This document shows positions 26,939 through 34,432 of a stretch of 51,680 bases of DNA, in pieces. Positions within the stretch are counted from its first letter, which is position 1. Every line of letters starts with the position of its first letter. Where the stretch lies: contig CANIRZ010000010.1 of the NCBI GenBank assembly GCA_947470185.1, positions 1 through 51,680 on the forward strand, in the 5' to 3' direction. The position numbers and the translations under genes were made by a program. The notes beneath the pieces are model-generated. The model was not told where the DNA came from and ran no database searches. It saw only the letters and a list, made by a program, of their open reading frames with translations. The stretch comes from Sphingomonadales bacterium (GTDB taxonomy: Bacteria > Pseudomonadota > Alphaproteobacteria > Sphingomonadales > Sphingomonadaceae).

Positions 26939-27592
26939 TTAAGTTTCCGGTGATGACAACGCGCTACTGCGCAAAAACTCAATTGCTTCGCCTTCCGAGA
27001 CGACCTCCGCATATTTGGACTGAAGATCGAATAAATTTGCGTCATGCGGCGCCGAATGGCGGTCGCCACAGGCATCACGAACAACAAAGGGTGCAAAGCC
27101 CGACTGGAGCGCATCCAGTGCGGTTGCGCGCACACATCCCGACGTCGACAGGCCAGTGATAAGCAACGTATCGATGGCCGCGGTCGTGAGGATGTCCGTA
27201 AGCGCAGTTCCAAAAAAGGCCGAGGCAAATTGCTTCGAGATGATGCGTTCGCCATCCAAGGGTTGAAGCGACGGCGGAAATGCGCCGTAGGGCGAACCTT
27301 TCACAAAAACACGGAGCGACGGAATTTTCTTGTAGAATAAACCGCCATCTGCGCCGTCCTTTTCATAGACGACATTTGTGAAAATCACCGGAATGCCGGC
27401 TGCCCGAGCCGCAGCCAAGAGGCGTATGTTGCTCTCCAAAGCATCCTCAACATGGGCGTAAAGAGGCGACGATTTGTCCAAATACGCCATAACAAAATCG
27501 ACGATCAGCAGTGCAGGGCGCTTGCCAAAAGACAAGCGACCATCAAACGCACCAACATAGTTTGCCGCCAGATCGTCGTCCTCTTGTGGCAT
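26939..27592 (-). CDS. Isochorismatase-family cysteine hydrolase, N-carbamoylsarcosine-amidase-like
   Basis: The 217-residue protein has the family triad: D32 (LLIVDFVMAYLD), K120 (RIISKQFASAFFGT) and C153 (GLSTSGCVRATALD). The Lys-to-Cys spacing of 33 residues equals that of Arthrobacter N-carbamoylsarcosine amidohydrolase, and TSGCVRATALDA is the motif of that subgroup. The predicted reaction is N-carbamoylsarcosine to sarcosine, CO2 and ammonia; other ureido or amide substrates are possible. Its start shares a base with the CoA-transferase stop (TGATG). It is the last gene of the hyu operon. Confidence 0.82.
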   Translation of the reverse strand: MPQEDDDLAANYVGAFDGRLSFGKRPALLIVDFVMAYLDKSSPLYAHVEDALESNIRLLAAARAAGIPVIFTNVVYEKDGADGGLFYKKIPSLRVFVKGSPYGAFPPSLQPLDGERIISKQFASAFFGTALTDILTTAAIDTLLITGLSTSGCVRATALDALQSGFAPFVVRDACGDRHSAPHDANLFDLQSKYAEVVSEGEAIEFLRSSALSSPET

Positions 27593-28773
27593 CAGATTGC
27601 GCCTGCCGCCTTCAACCGATCGAGTTCCTGTGCTTCCATACCGAGCAGTTCGACGTAAATCTCGGCATTGTGCTGCCCGACTATAGAGGGTGCAGGCGAC
27701 CGCACGCCGCTTGGCGTCGCGGACATTTTTGGAAAGGCGCCTTGCATTTTCAACTTGCCATAACGCTCGGTCTCGACCTCGATAATGGCATCGCGCGCCT
27801 GAAAATGAGGGTCGGCCAACATCTCGGGTGCGCGGTAAACGCGGCCTGCTGGGATGGAATATTTGATCATCAGTGCGTCCACTTCGTCAACGGTCAACGT
27901 CGCGGTCCATGCATTAATGCGTTCGTCCAGTTCCAACTGATTATGGCCACGCGCCAAATGGGTTGCATAACGTGCGTCGGTGCCAAGTTCAGGCATACCC
28001 ATAGCTTCTGCCAAACGTTGCCACAGCGAGTCTTTGTTCGCGCCAATCATATACTCGCCGTCTTTGCAGATATACACATTGGAAGGCGCAATGCCCTTAA
28101 GGATGGAGCCCGATCGTTCGCGAATGAACCCGCTATGGTCATATTCAGGAACCAGTCCCTCCATGACTTGCAACACGCTTTCATACAAAGCGGCGTCAAT
28201 AACCTGACCCTGACCTGTGACGCTGCGATGGTGCAATGCCGCCAGCACGCCCATGCAACCATAAGTCGCGGTCAGCGTGTCACCAATGGAAACCCCCATG
28301 CGGCTTGGAGGGCGGTCGGGTTCGCCAACGATATAGCGCCAGCCGCCCATGGCCTCGCCAATACCGCCAAACCCTGCTCGGTCCGAATAGGGTCCTGTTT
28401 GGCCATAGCCGGACATGCGTGCAATGATGAGGCTAGGGTTTTCCGCCAAGAGGGTGTCTGGCGCAAAACCCCATTTTTCCATTGTGCCGGGTTTGAAATT
28501 CTCGACCAGAATGTCTGCTTTGCCGATCAACTTGCGGACAAGCGCCTGTCCTTCGGGGACACGCAAATTGGCCGAAACAGATTTTTTGTTGCGCGCTATG
28601 ACTTCCCACTGCACCTTTTCTGCGCCTTGGCCCCAGACACGCATGGGATCACCGGCACCCGGTGGTTCCACCTTGATGACCTCAGCGCCCATATCGCCAA
28701 GCAACTGTCCGCAAAACGGACCAGCAAGCAGCTGGCCGAGTTCAACAACGCGCAACCCCTTTAGTGCGCTCAC
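27592..28773 (-). CDS. CaiB/BaiF class III CoA-transferase
   Basis: The 393-residue enzyme starts at a GTG that overlaps the hyuB stop (GTGA), giving MSALKGLRVVELGQLLAGPFCGQLLGDMGAEVIKVE. The catalytic Asp lies in GVSIGDTLTATYGCMG, and FKPGTMEKWGF and GVLAALHHRSVTGQGQ complete the pattern. Class III enzymes move CoA between carboxylic acids by ping-pong-independent chemistry; donors such as succinyl-CoA are common. With the HMG-CoA-lyase-like gene in the same operon, it could make the CoA ester that the lyase cleaves. The substrate is unknown. Confidence 0.92.
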   Translation of the reverse strand: MSALKGLRVVELGQLLAGPFCGQLLGDMGAEVIKVEPPGAGDPMRVWGQGAEKVQWEVIARNKKSVSANLRVPEGQALVRKLIGKADILVENFKPGTMEKWGFAPDTLLAENPSLIIARMSGYGQTGPYSDRAGFGGIGEAMGGWRYIVGEPDRPPSRMGVSIGDTLTATYGCMGVLAALHHRSVTGQGQVIDAALYESVLQVMEGLVPEYDHSGFIRERSGSILKGIAPSNVYICKDGEYMIGANKDSLWQRLAEAMGMPELGTDARYATHLARGHNQLELDERINAWTATLTVDEVDALMIKYSIPAGRVYRAPEMLADPHFQARDAIIEVETERYGKLKMQGAFPKMSATPSGVRSPAPSIVGQHNAEIYVELLGMEAQELDRLKAAGAI

Positions 28774-30644
28774 TCCGCGGCTTCCAAAGTTGTCCAAACC
28801 GGCTGAACAGGCGCGCTAAGGCCTGTCTCAACTTCGCAATTGGCACGCAATTGTTCAATACTGGGTCCATAATTGAACAGGGAAAGCGCTGCGCGTTCTT
28901 GCCTTAACTTGGCACGCAGCGCGTCGGTGGCGCCAACGTCTACTTCGCCATGCGCATTTGCGATTACGCCATAGGCTTTTGCGCCGGCGACAGTGACAAG
29001 CCCTTGCACGATCTCTTTGCCAACAAGGGCAGGGTCACGATCAAGGGCATCGCCCCAGCCACCGCCGCCCCATGTGATGAAGTGCAACTGATCGCCCTCT
29101 TCTACATGAACGTCTTCAACCTTATTGCCGATAATCTGCGAGCTGCCGTCGGCCTTTTCGAGAATTTTCCGCGCACGTTTACCGGGTTCACCGCCATTGA
29201 CGCCCCATGGAGGCACGAACCAACGATCGTCATGGATCGAAATTGTTCCGCTGGCGAGGAAACGATAGGTCATGTGAATGCCGTTTCCGCCGCGATGCAA
29301 ACCTGCGCCGCCACTGTCAGGTTCTGTTTCATATCGTTCGATCAGCAGCGGGAAGTATCGCTCCAGAAACTCGTTAGGCACATTCGTAAAGCCCGGCCAC
29401 AGCGAGTGACCATCGGGCCCATCGCCCATGGGACGACCTGGAATACCGCCAAAGCCGATTTGGAAGAGTTGGAACCAATCGCCCTTCTTGTCATTGCCCG
29501 AGTAGAACATGTGTGGGCTTGAAGAGAATCCGGCCGCATTTAAGAATTCCGGTGTTTTTTGGCCCAAGAGACCACCCAAAATATCGAAAATGCGACCCAG
29601 CGCGTGGGTGCGACCCGAGAGCGCTGCTGGAAATTTCGGCTTGAGAAGCGACCCGTCCGGAATGCGGACATCGATTAGATCATAAAAGCCATCGTTGAAC
29701 AGAATCTGCGGATCGAAAACCATGATCATGTAAATGCCGAAGAACATCTTGAACATATTCTCGTTCAAGAAGAAGTTGATCGACGCTTGGCTTTGCGGGT
29801 CAGTGCCAGCAAAATCGAGTACAACCTTTTCGCCTTCGCGCCACATGGTGCACTTAATTTTATACGGGCCAGCGCCCATGCCATCGTCACAGATATAATC
29901 TTCGAAACTGACAGGTTCTTCGCCAATTGCCATAGCGATGAGCGATTTCATCGCACGGTGATTGCGCGCGAGCAGTTCTTGCGTGGCAGAGATGTAGACA
30001 TCGTCACCAAAGCGCCCGGCCATTTCGATGACTCGGCGCGCCGCAACCCGGCACGAGGCAATGAGCGCATTGAGATCCGCCTGACACCAATCCGGTTTGC
30101 GGGTCTGATGCATGACCAGCTTCATAAGGTCGTCGTTATACTCGCCCTTTTTCCAAATTTTGACTGGCGGGATACGGACGCCCTCTTCAAAAATCGAACG
30201 GGCATTGATCGGCATTGACCCCACAACCTTACCGCCAATATCGGATTGGTGACCGAACATGGATGTGTAGGCAATCAATCGGCCGTCTTTGAACACGGGT
30301 AAAAGGACGAGCCAGTCGTTTGAGTGGCTGACCGCACCGTCGCAGGAATAAGGATCAGACAGCAGAATCATGTCGCCGTCTTCCAGCGAACCATCCCAGT
30401 TATCCAGAAAGCCGCCAATGAAGCTGCCGAATTGGCCAACAATCATTTTGCCGGTGTGGTCCGCGATTAACGGAAACGCATCGCCCTGCTCCCGAATACC
30501 GGGGGACATTGCTGTGCGCACCAGCGTTGCGTCCATTTCGATGCGGGCATTACGCAGCGCATTTTCAATGATGTCGAGCGTGACGGGATCGATAGCGATC
30601 TTGTTAAAGGGCGTATTGTTTGTTTCAATGATTTGGGCGGGCAT
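28770..30644 (-). CDS. hyuB: Hydantoinase B / oxoprolinase family subunit
   Basis: The 624-residue protein begins IDPVTLDIIENALRNARIEMDATLVRTAMSP and continues with RDQGDAF-like REQGDAFPLIADHTG, the classical HyuB opening. GMGAGPYKIKCTMWREGEKVVLDFAGTDPQS and the C-terminal LHFITWGGGGWGDALDRDP are also diagnostic. It forms an ATP-dependent amidohydrolase or carboxylase with HyuA. Possible substrates are N-methylhydantoin, other hydantoins, 5-oxoproline or a ketone. It lies 13 bp after hyuA and overlaps the CoA-transferase start. Confidence 0.93.
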   Translation of the reverse strand: MPAQIIETNNTPFNKIAIDPVTLDIIENALRNARIEMDATLVRTAMSPGIREQGDAFPLIADHTGKMIVGQFGSFIGGFLDNWDGSLEDGDMILLSDPYSCDGAVSHSNDWLVLLPVFKDGRLIAYTSMFGHQSDIGGKVVGSMPINARSIFEEGVRIPPVKIWKKGEYNDDLMKLVMHQTRKPDWCQADLNALIASCRVAARRVIEMAGRFGDDVYISATQELLARNHRAMKSLIAMAIGEEPVSFEDYICDDGMGAGPYKIKCTMWREGEKVVLDFAGTDPQSQASINFFLNENMFKMFFGIYMIMVFDPQILFNDGFYDLIDVRIPDGSLLKPKFPAALSGRTHALGRIFDILGGLLGQKTPEFLNAAGFSSSPHMFYSGNDKKGDWFQLFQIGFGGIPGRPMGDGPDGHSLWPGFTNVPNEFLERYFPLLIERYETEPDSGGAGLHRGGNGIHMTYRFLASGTISIHDDRWFVPPWGVNGGEPGKRARKILEKADGSSQIIGNKVEDVHVEEGDQLHFITWGGGGWGDALDRDPALVGKEIVQGLVTVAGAKAYGVIANAHGEVDVGATDALRAKLRQERAALSLFNYGPSIEQLRANCEVETGLSAPVQPVWTTLEAAE

Positions 30645-30657
30645 GTCGTTAGCCTCC

Positions 30658-32706
30658 TCAAGCCAGATTGATCAGGATGTTGCCGACCTTGTCGACGATC
30701 GCGACGCAGCCAGTTTCAATGAGTGTGGTCGAATCCATTTCGACGACGATAGCTGGCCCGGGAATGATATCCCCCTGACGCAACTTGGATCGATCATAAA
30801 TGACCGCAGCCTGTTCCTTGCCATCCATCCACAAAACATGGTCGCGCATTTTTGCAGCAGCCGGATTTCCATCGCCCTTAGGCAATTCTGCAGCAGGCAA
30901 GTCCAAAGCTTGCCCCAATGCGACCGCGCGCAAGTTCACGATTTCGTGCGGGGTATCCATGTTGAACGTGAACAACCGAAGGTGCTCTTCGTCGAACCGC
31001 TTCAATATGCCCGCGACGCCGTCACGTTCCAAAACGTCAGGCGTGATCGTCAAGGGCACTTCAAACGCCTGACCGGCATACCGCACGTCGATTTCAAATT
31101 CGCTGCTGATATCGGCGTCATTGATGCCGTCGGACTGCAATTGTGCGCGGGTCTGCTCTGCCATTTCCTTCAGAATGGCAACAAGTTCGGCCGCATCAGT
31201 GGTTGTGGCCAAACGCGAAAAGCTGCGCGCAGTCTCCGTCCGCATGCGCGTTGTGGCATCGCCCAACGCACATAACACGCCCGGTGACACGGGCGATATG
31301 GCGGGCCAGCTACCCATCAGCCTTGCCACGGCATTGACGTGAAGTGGTCCGGCACCGCCGAAGCCCATCAGCGCAAAATGCCGCGGGTCATAGCCTTGCT
31401 GAACCGAGATCATGCGCAACGCGCCGAACATGTTTTCGTTGACGATATCAATGATGCCGCGCGCCGCGGCCATCAAGTCGATGCCAAGCGCATCGGCGAT
31501 GGTCTGCACCGCCTTTTTTGCACCTTCACGGTCAAGTTGAAAGGTTCCGCCCAATAGATTTTCGGGCAGATAGCCAAGCACGACATTTGCGTCCGTGACC
31601 GTAGGTGCTTCGCCGCCCTTGCCATAGGCCACAGGACCTGGAACCGCGCCTGCAGACTGCGGACCAACTCGCAGGGCCTTGGTCAGTTCTGGCACATAGG
31701 CGATTGACCCGCCGCCTGCGCCGACGGTCTTCACATCCAATGAAGATGCGCGCACCGCCAAATGGCCGACTTCGGTCGTCCGCACGCGGCGTGGTTCAAG
31801 ATTTTCGATCAGCGCAACATCGGTTGATGTTCCCCCCACATCAAGGGTGAGGATATTTTTAATACCTGCATTTTTACCAACCCAAAGCGCACCGGTGACG
31901 CCGCCAGCAGGCCCTGACATCAATATGTCGACGGGATGCTCCTGCGCCTTTTGCGCCGACATCAGTCCGCCATCGGACCGCAATAGCGACAATTTGCCGC
32001 TAAAACCGGCGTCGGCAAGCTTCCTGCGCAGGTTGGAGATATATTTGCCGACGACCGGGCGCACTGCGGCGTTTGCAACGGTTGTCAACGTCCGTTCATA
32101 TTCCTGCATTTCAGGCAGCACTTCATGGCTGAGCGACACAGGGATATTTGGCAGCAGTTCTCGGGCCAATTCGCCCACGCGGGCCTCATGTGCGCCGTTT
32201 GTATATGCGTTCATGAAGCTGACCGTGATTGCCTCGACGCCTTGCGCCTTCAGATAGGCCAAAGCGGTCCTGGCGGAAGCTTCATCCAAGGGGCGCACTT
32301 CGCCGCCTTGCGCATTCATCCGTCCGCCAACGGTTACGGTATCTTCCAAAGCGGCCAAGGGCGTTGGCTTTGGCCAGATAATCCATGCGGCAAGCCCACC
32401 TGGGACATAAGAGCGCGCTATCTGCATGATGTCGCGATATCCCTCGGTCACGATAAGGCCAACGCGTGCGCCCTTGCCCTCAAGCACCGCGTTGGTTGCG
32501 ACGGTTGTGCCGTGGAGGAAATATTCTATCCCGGTTGCATCGACGCCTGCGGTGGCACAGATGGCGTTCACGCCGGTCAGGATACCTTCGCTGCTATCAT
32601 GCGGCGTAGACGGCGTCTTGTGCCGCCAGAACGCGCCAGTGTCCGCGTTGAATAACAATAGGTCAGTGAATGTTCCACCGACGTCAACGCCCAAACGATA
32701 CCCCAT
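30658..32706 (-). CDS. hyuA: Hydantoinase A / oxoprolinase family ATP-dependent subunit
   Basis: The 682-residue protein starts MGYRLGVDVGGTFTDLLLFN (ATG at 32706, GAGGGAGA 5 nt upstream; a longer frame to 32793 is rejected because it overlaps the lyase gene). The Hydant_A_N phosphate motif is followed by LTLDVGGTSTDVALI, the second ATP-binding motif, near residue 280. VTEGYRDIMQIARSY is a further family segment. Together with HyuB it should couple ATP hydrolysis to ring opening or carboxylation. In creatinine catabolism such a pair opens N-methylhydantoin to N-carbamoylsarcosine. Confidence 0.93.
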   Translation of the reverse strand: MGYRLGVDVGGTFTDLLLFNADTGAFWRHKTPSTPHDSSEGILTGVNAICATAGVDATGIEYFLHGTTVATNAVLEGKGARVGLIVTEGYRDIMQIARSYVPGGLAAWIIWPKPTPLAALEDTVTVGGRMNAQGGEVRPLDEASARTALAYLKAQGVEAITVSFMNAYTNGAHEARVGELARELLPNIPVSLSHEVLPEMQEYERTLTTVANAAVRPVVGKYISNLRRKLADAGFSGKLSLLRSDGGLMSAQKAQEHPVDILMSGPAGGVTGALWVGKNAGIKNILTLDVGGTSTDVALIENLEPRRVRTTEVGHLAVRASSLDVKTVGAGGGSIAYVPELTKALRVGPQSAGAVPGPVAYGKGGEAPTVTDANVVLGYLPENLLGGTFQLDREGAKKAVQTIADALGIDLMAAARGIIDIVNENMFGALRMISVQQGYDPRHFALMGFGGAGPLHVNAVARLMGSWPAISPVSPGVLCALGDATTRMRTETARSFSRLATTTDAAELVAILKEMAEQTRAQLQSDGINDADISSEFEIDVRYAGQAFEVPLTITPDVLERDGVAGILKRFDEEHLRLFTFNMDTPHEIVNLRAVALGQALDLPAAELPKGDGNPAAAKMRDHVLWMDGKEQAAVIYDRSKLRQGDIIPGPAIVVEMDSTTLIETGCVAIVDKVGNILINLA

Positions 32707-32717
32707 TAATATCTCCC

Positions 32718-33647
32718 TCAACCTATTTTCGGAAATGCTGGCGCCTGCGCCACCATGCCGGGTAGTTTTCTGCCCATAATGTCCGATAGCCATTGGCTCG
32801 CCTCAATAAGGCTATCCAAATTCATTCCCGTGGACACGCCTGCACGTTCGAGCATGTAGACAACGTCCTCGCTTGGCACATTGCCCGCTGCACCCGGTGC
32901 AAACGGACATCCACCTAGCCCGCCTAGCGACGCATCGATAACGCTCGCGCCCGCACCTACAGCGGCCCAAACATTGGCCAAGCCGGTGTTGCGGGTGTTG
33001 TGGAAATGCACCCGAACGGGCAGCGGATTTACTGCTTTCTGTATCTGCTCGACCAGCCGCGCCACTTGAGCGGGGTTTCCAACGCCAATGGTATCAGCAA
33101 GCGCAATTTCAACTGGGCCAGCTTCGGCAATGGCCACGGCCATATCAATGATGCGCTGGTCAGACACTTCGCCTTCAAAAGGACAACCAAAAGATGCAGC
33201 TATGGTGCATTGCGCGGTGCGCCCTTCGGCTTTGGCGAGCGCAATAATGGCCTTCGCTGCCTCGACAGATTCGTTGCTACTTTGCCCTTGATTGGCCATT
33301 GCGAATGTATCGGTTGCGACCGCGACGGCACCAAGCTGATCTATTTTCTCGGTCGCGATGGCCCGCTCTGCGCCGCGCAGGTTCATGACTAGGCCAATAA
33401 ATGTTACATCGCCGCGGTCCGGCAGGCCTGCGCAAACATCCTCTGCGTCCGCCATTTGCGGGACGCGTTTGGGGTTCACAAAGCTGGTAGCCTCAATTCG
33501 GCGCGCCCCAGCCGCAATCGCGCGATTGATTAAAGCGAGTTTATCGTCAGTCGATACCAGAACAGCCTCGTTTTGAAGGCCGTCGCGTGGTCCAACTTCG
33601 ACAAATTCAATATGCTTGGGAATAATCATCGCCGATGTTGATGCCAT
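32718..33647 (-). CDS. HMG-CoA-lyase-like acyl-CoA lyase
   Basis: This DRE-TIM-type lyase (309 residues from ATG 33647) has VEVGPRDGLQNE with the catalytic Arg-Asp, LADTIGVGNP, the metal-binding HFHNTRNTGLAN and the Cys loop LGGCPFAPGAAGNV. The HMGL family also includes lyases for other hydroxyacyl-CoAs, such as citramalyl-CoA-like substrates. Its partner in the operon is a CoA-transferase rather than leucine-degradation genes, so a role outside leucine catabolism is likely. ATG 33629 (MIIPKHIEFV) also fits the family N-terminus. The GntR-type palindrome lies only 2 bp upstream of 33647. Confidence 0.88.
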   Translation of the reverse strand: MASTSAMIIPKHIEFVEVGPRDGLQNEAVLVSTDDKLALINRAIAAGARRIEATSFVNPKRVPQMADAEDVCAGLPDRGDVTFIGLVMNLRGAERAIATEKIDQLGAVAVATDTFAMANQGQSSNESVEAAKAIIALAKAEGRTAQCTIAASFGCPFEGEVSDQRIIDMAVAIAEAGPVEIALADTIGVGNPAQVARLVEQIQKAVNPLPVRVHFHNTRNTGLANVWAAVGAGASVIDASLGGLGGCPFAPGAAGNVPSEDVVYMLERAGVSTGMNLDSLIEASQWLSDIMGRKLPGMVAQAPAFPKIG

Positions 33648-33648
33648 A

Positions 33649-33660
33649 ATTGTATACAAA
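33649..33660. promoter_or_regulatory. Candidate GntR operator, copy 1
   Basis: ATTGTATACAAA contains the perfect 10-bp palindrome TTGTATACAA (33650-33659). It lies between the gntR stop and the lyase gene, directly upstream of the ATG. The same 12 bp recur in inverted orientation at 34376-34387. Short AT-rich palindromes centred on GTATAC are usual for FCD-type GntR regulators. Confidence 0.7.
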
Positions 33661-33671
33661 ATCAAACAGGA

Positions 33672-34346
33672 TTATGCGGCCAAATTGGCTTTCCGGATTT
33701 CAGTGTCGGTAGAGTGCGCTTCGGCATAAGCATGGAACGCGCGCCGAATATGTGCTGTCATTACCGCAGCGGCCCAATCACCGTCGCGATTATCAAAAGC
33801 GATCAGCAATTCATCATGTTCATGGTGCGAGCGGCGCAGGTTTTCGAGGTCATATTGTCGCGCTGTGCGCAGTATAACCGGTTGTTCTGTTACCTGCATA
33901 AGCATGTTCGCCAATCGCTCTGACGCGGCCGCTTCAAGGATTGTTGCGTGAAACAACCGGTTACTGTCGATGAAGCGTGGTACATCGGGACGACTGGCAT
34001 CAATTGCCTGCTTCAGCTTGCCGTTATGATCTCGCATGCGCGCCAGTTGGTCTCGCGTAATGCGCAAAGCTGCCCGCTTTGCAGCGTGCGCTTCCAGCAT
34101 CGCGCGCAACTCGAACGCATCTTTTAGATCGTCCAGTGACCAATTTGTCACAAAGCTGCGTTGCGATTCGTTGCGCCGAACGAACATTTCCGTCTCAAGC
34201 CGCCGAAGCGAATCTCGCACCGGAGTGCGCGATACACCGCACAATTCTGCCAAAGCCTCCTCGCGAATTTGCGATCCAGGTTGCAACTCACCAGACAAGA
34301 TCATGCTGCGAATGTGATTATATGCACGATCCGATGCCCGCGACAT
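33672..34346 (-). CDS. GntR-family transcriptional regulator, FCD (FadR) subgroup
   Basis: The 224-residue protein has a winged helix in residues 1-70 (YNHIRSMILSGELQPGSQIREEALAELCGVSRTPVRDSLRRLE) and an all-helical FCD ligand domain behind it. FCD metal-site candidates include the Asp/His residues in DSNRLFHATILEAA and HHEHDELLIAFDNRD, so the effector may be a carboxylate. The gene leads the minus-strand hyu operon and faces the TonB receptor. Palindromes sit in front of it and directly behind it, which suggests it represses itself, the lyase-hyu genes and the receptor. Confidence 0.93.
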   Translation of the reverse strand: MSRASDRAYNHIRSMILSGELQPGSQIREEALAELCGVSRTPVRDSLRRLETEMFVRRNESQRSFVTNWSLDDLKDAFELRAMLEAHAAKRAALRITRDQLARMRDHNGKLKQAIDASRPDVPRFIDSNRLFHATILEAAASERLANMLMQVTEQPVILRTARQYDLENLRRSHHEHDELLIAFDNRDGDWAAAVMTAHIRRAFHAYAEAHSTDTEIRKANLAA

Positions 34347-34375
34347 GGTTTAAACGCTCCTCTTGACGAATGGCG

Positions 34376-34387
34376 TTTGTATACAAT
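34376..34387. promoter_or_regulatory. Candidate GntR operator, copy 2
   Basis: TTTGTATACAAT is the exact reverse complement of copy 1 and holds the palindrome TTGTATACAA (34377-34386). It lies in the 86-bp gap between the divergent gntR and TonB-receptor genes, 12 bp after a TTGACG (34363-34368), where binding would block either promoter. Confidence 0.72.
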
Positions 34388-34432
34388 AAGCTGCCTGCAA
34401 AGCAACATTGGGTATAACAGGGGGTAAGTTAC

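Noticed and set aside
27511-28764. Open frame of 417 codons opposite the CoA-transferase gene
   Set aside because: Antisense shadow of a clear CaiB-family gene; composition His/Ala/Arg-rich without domain motifs.
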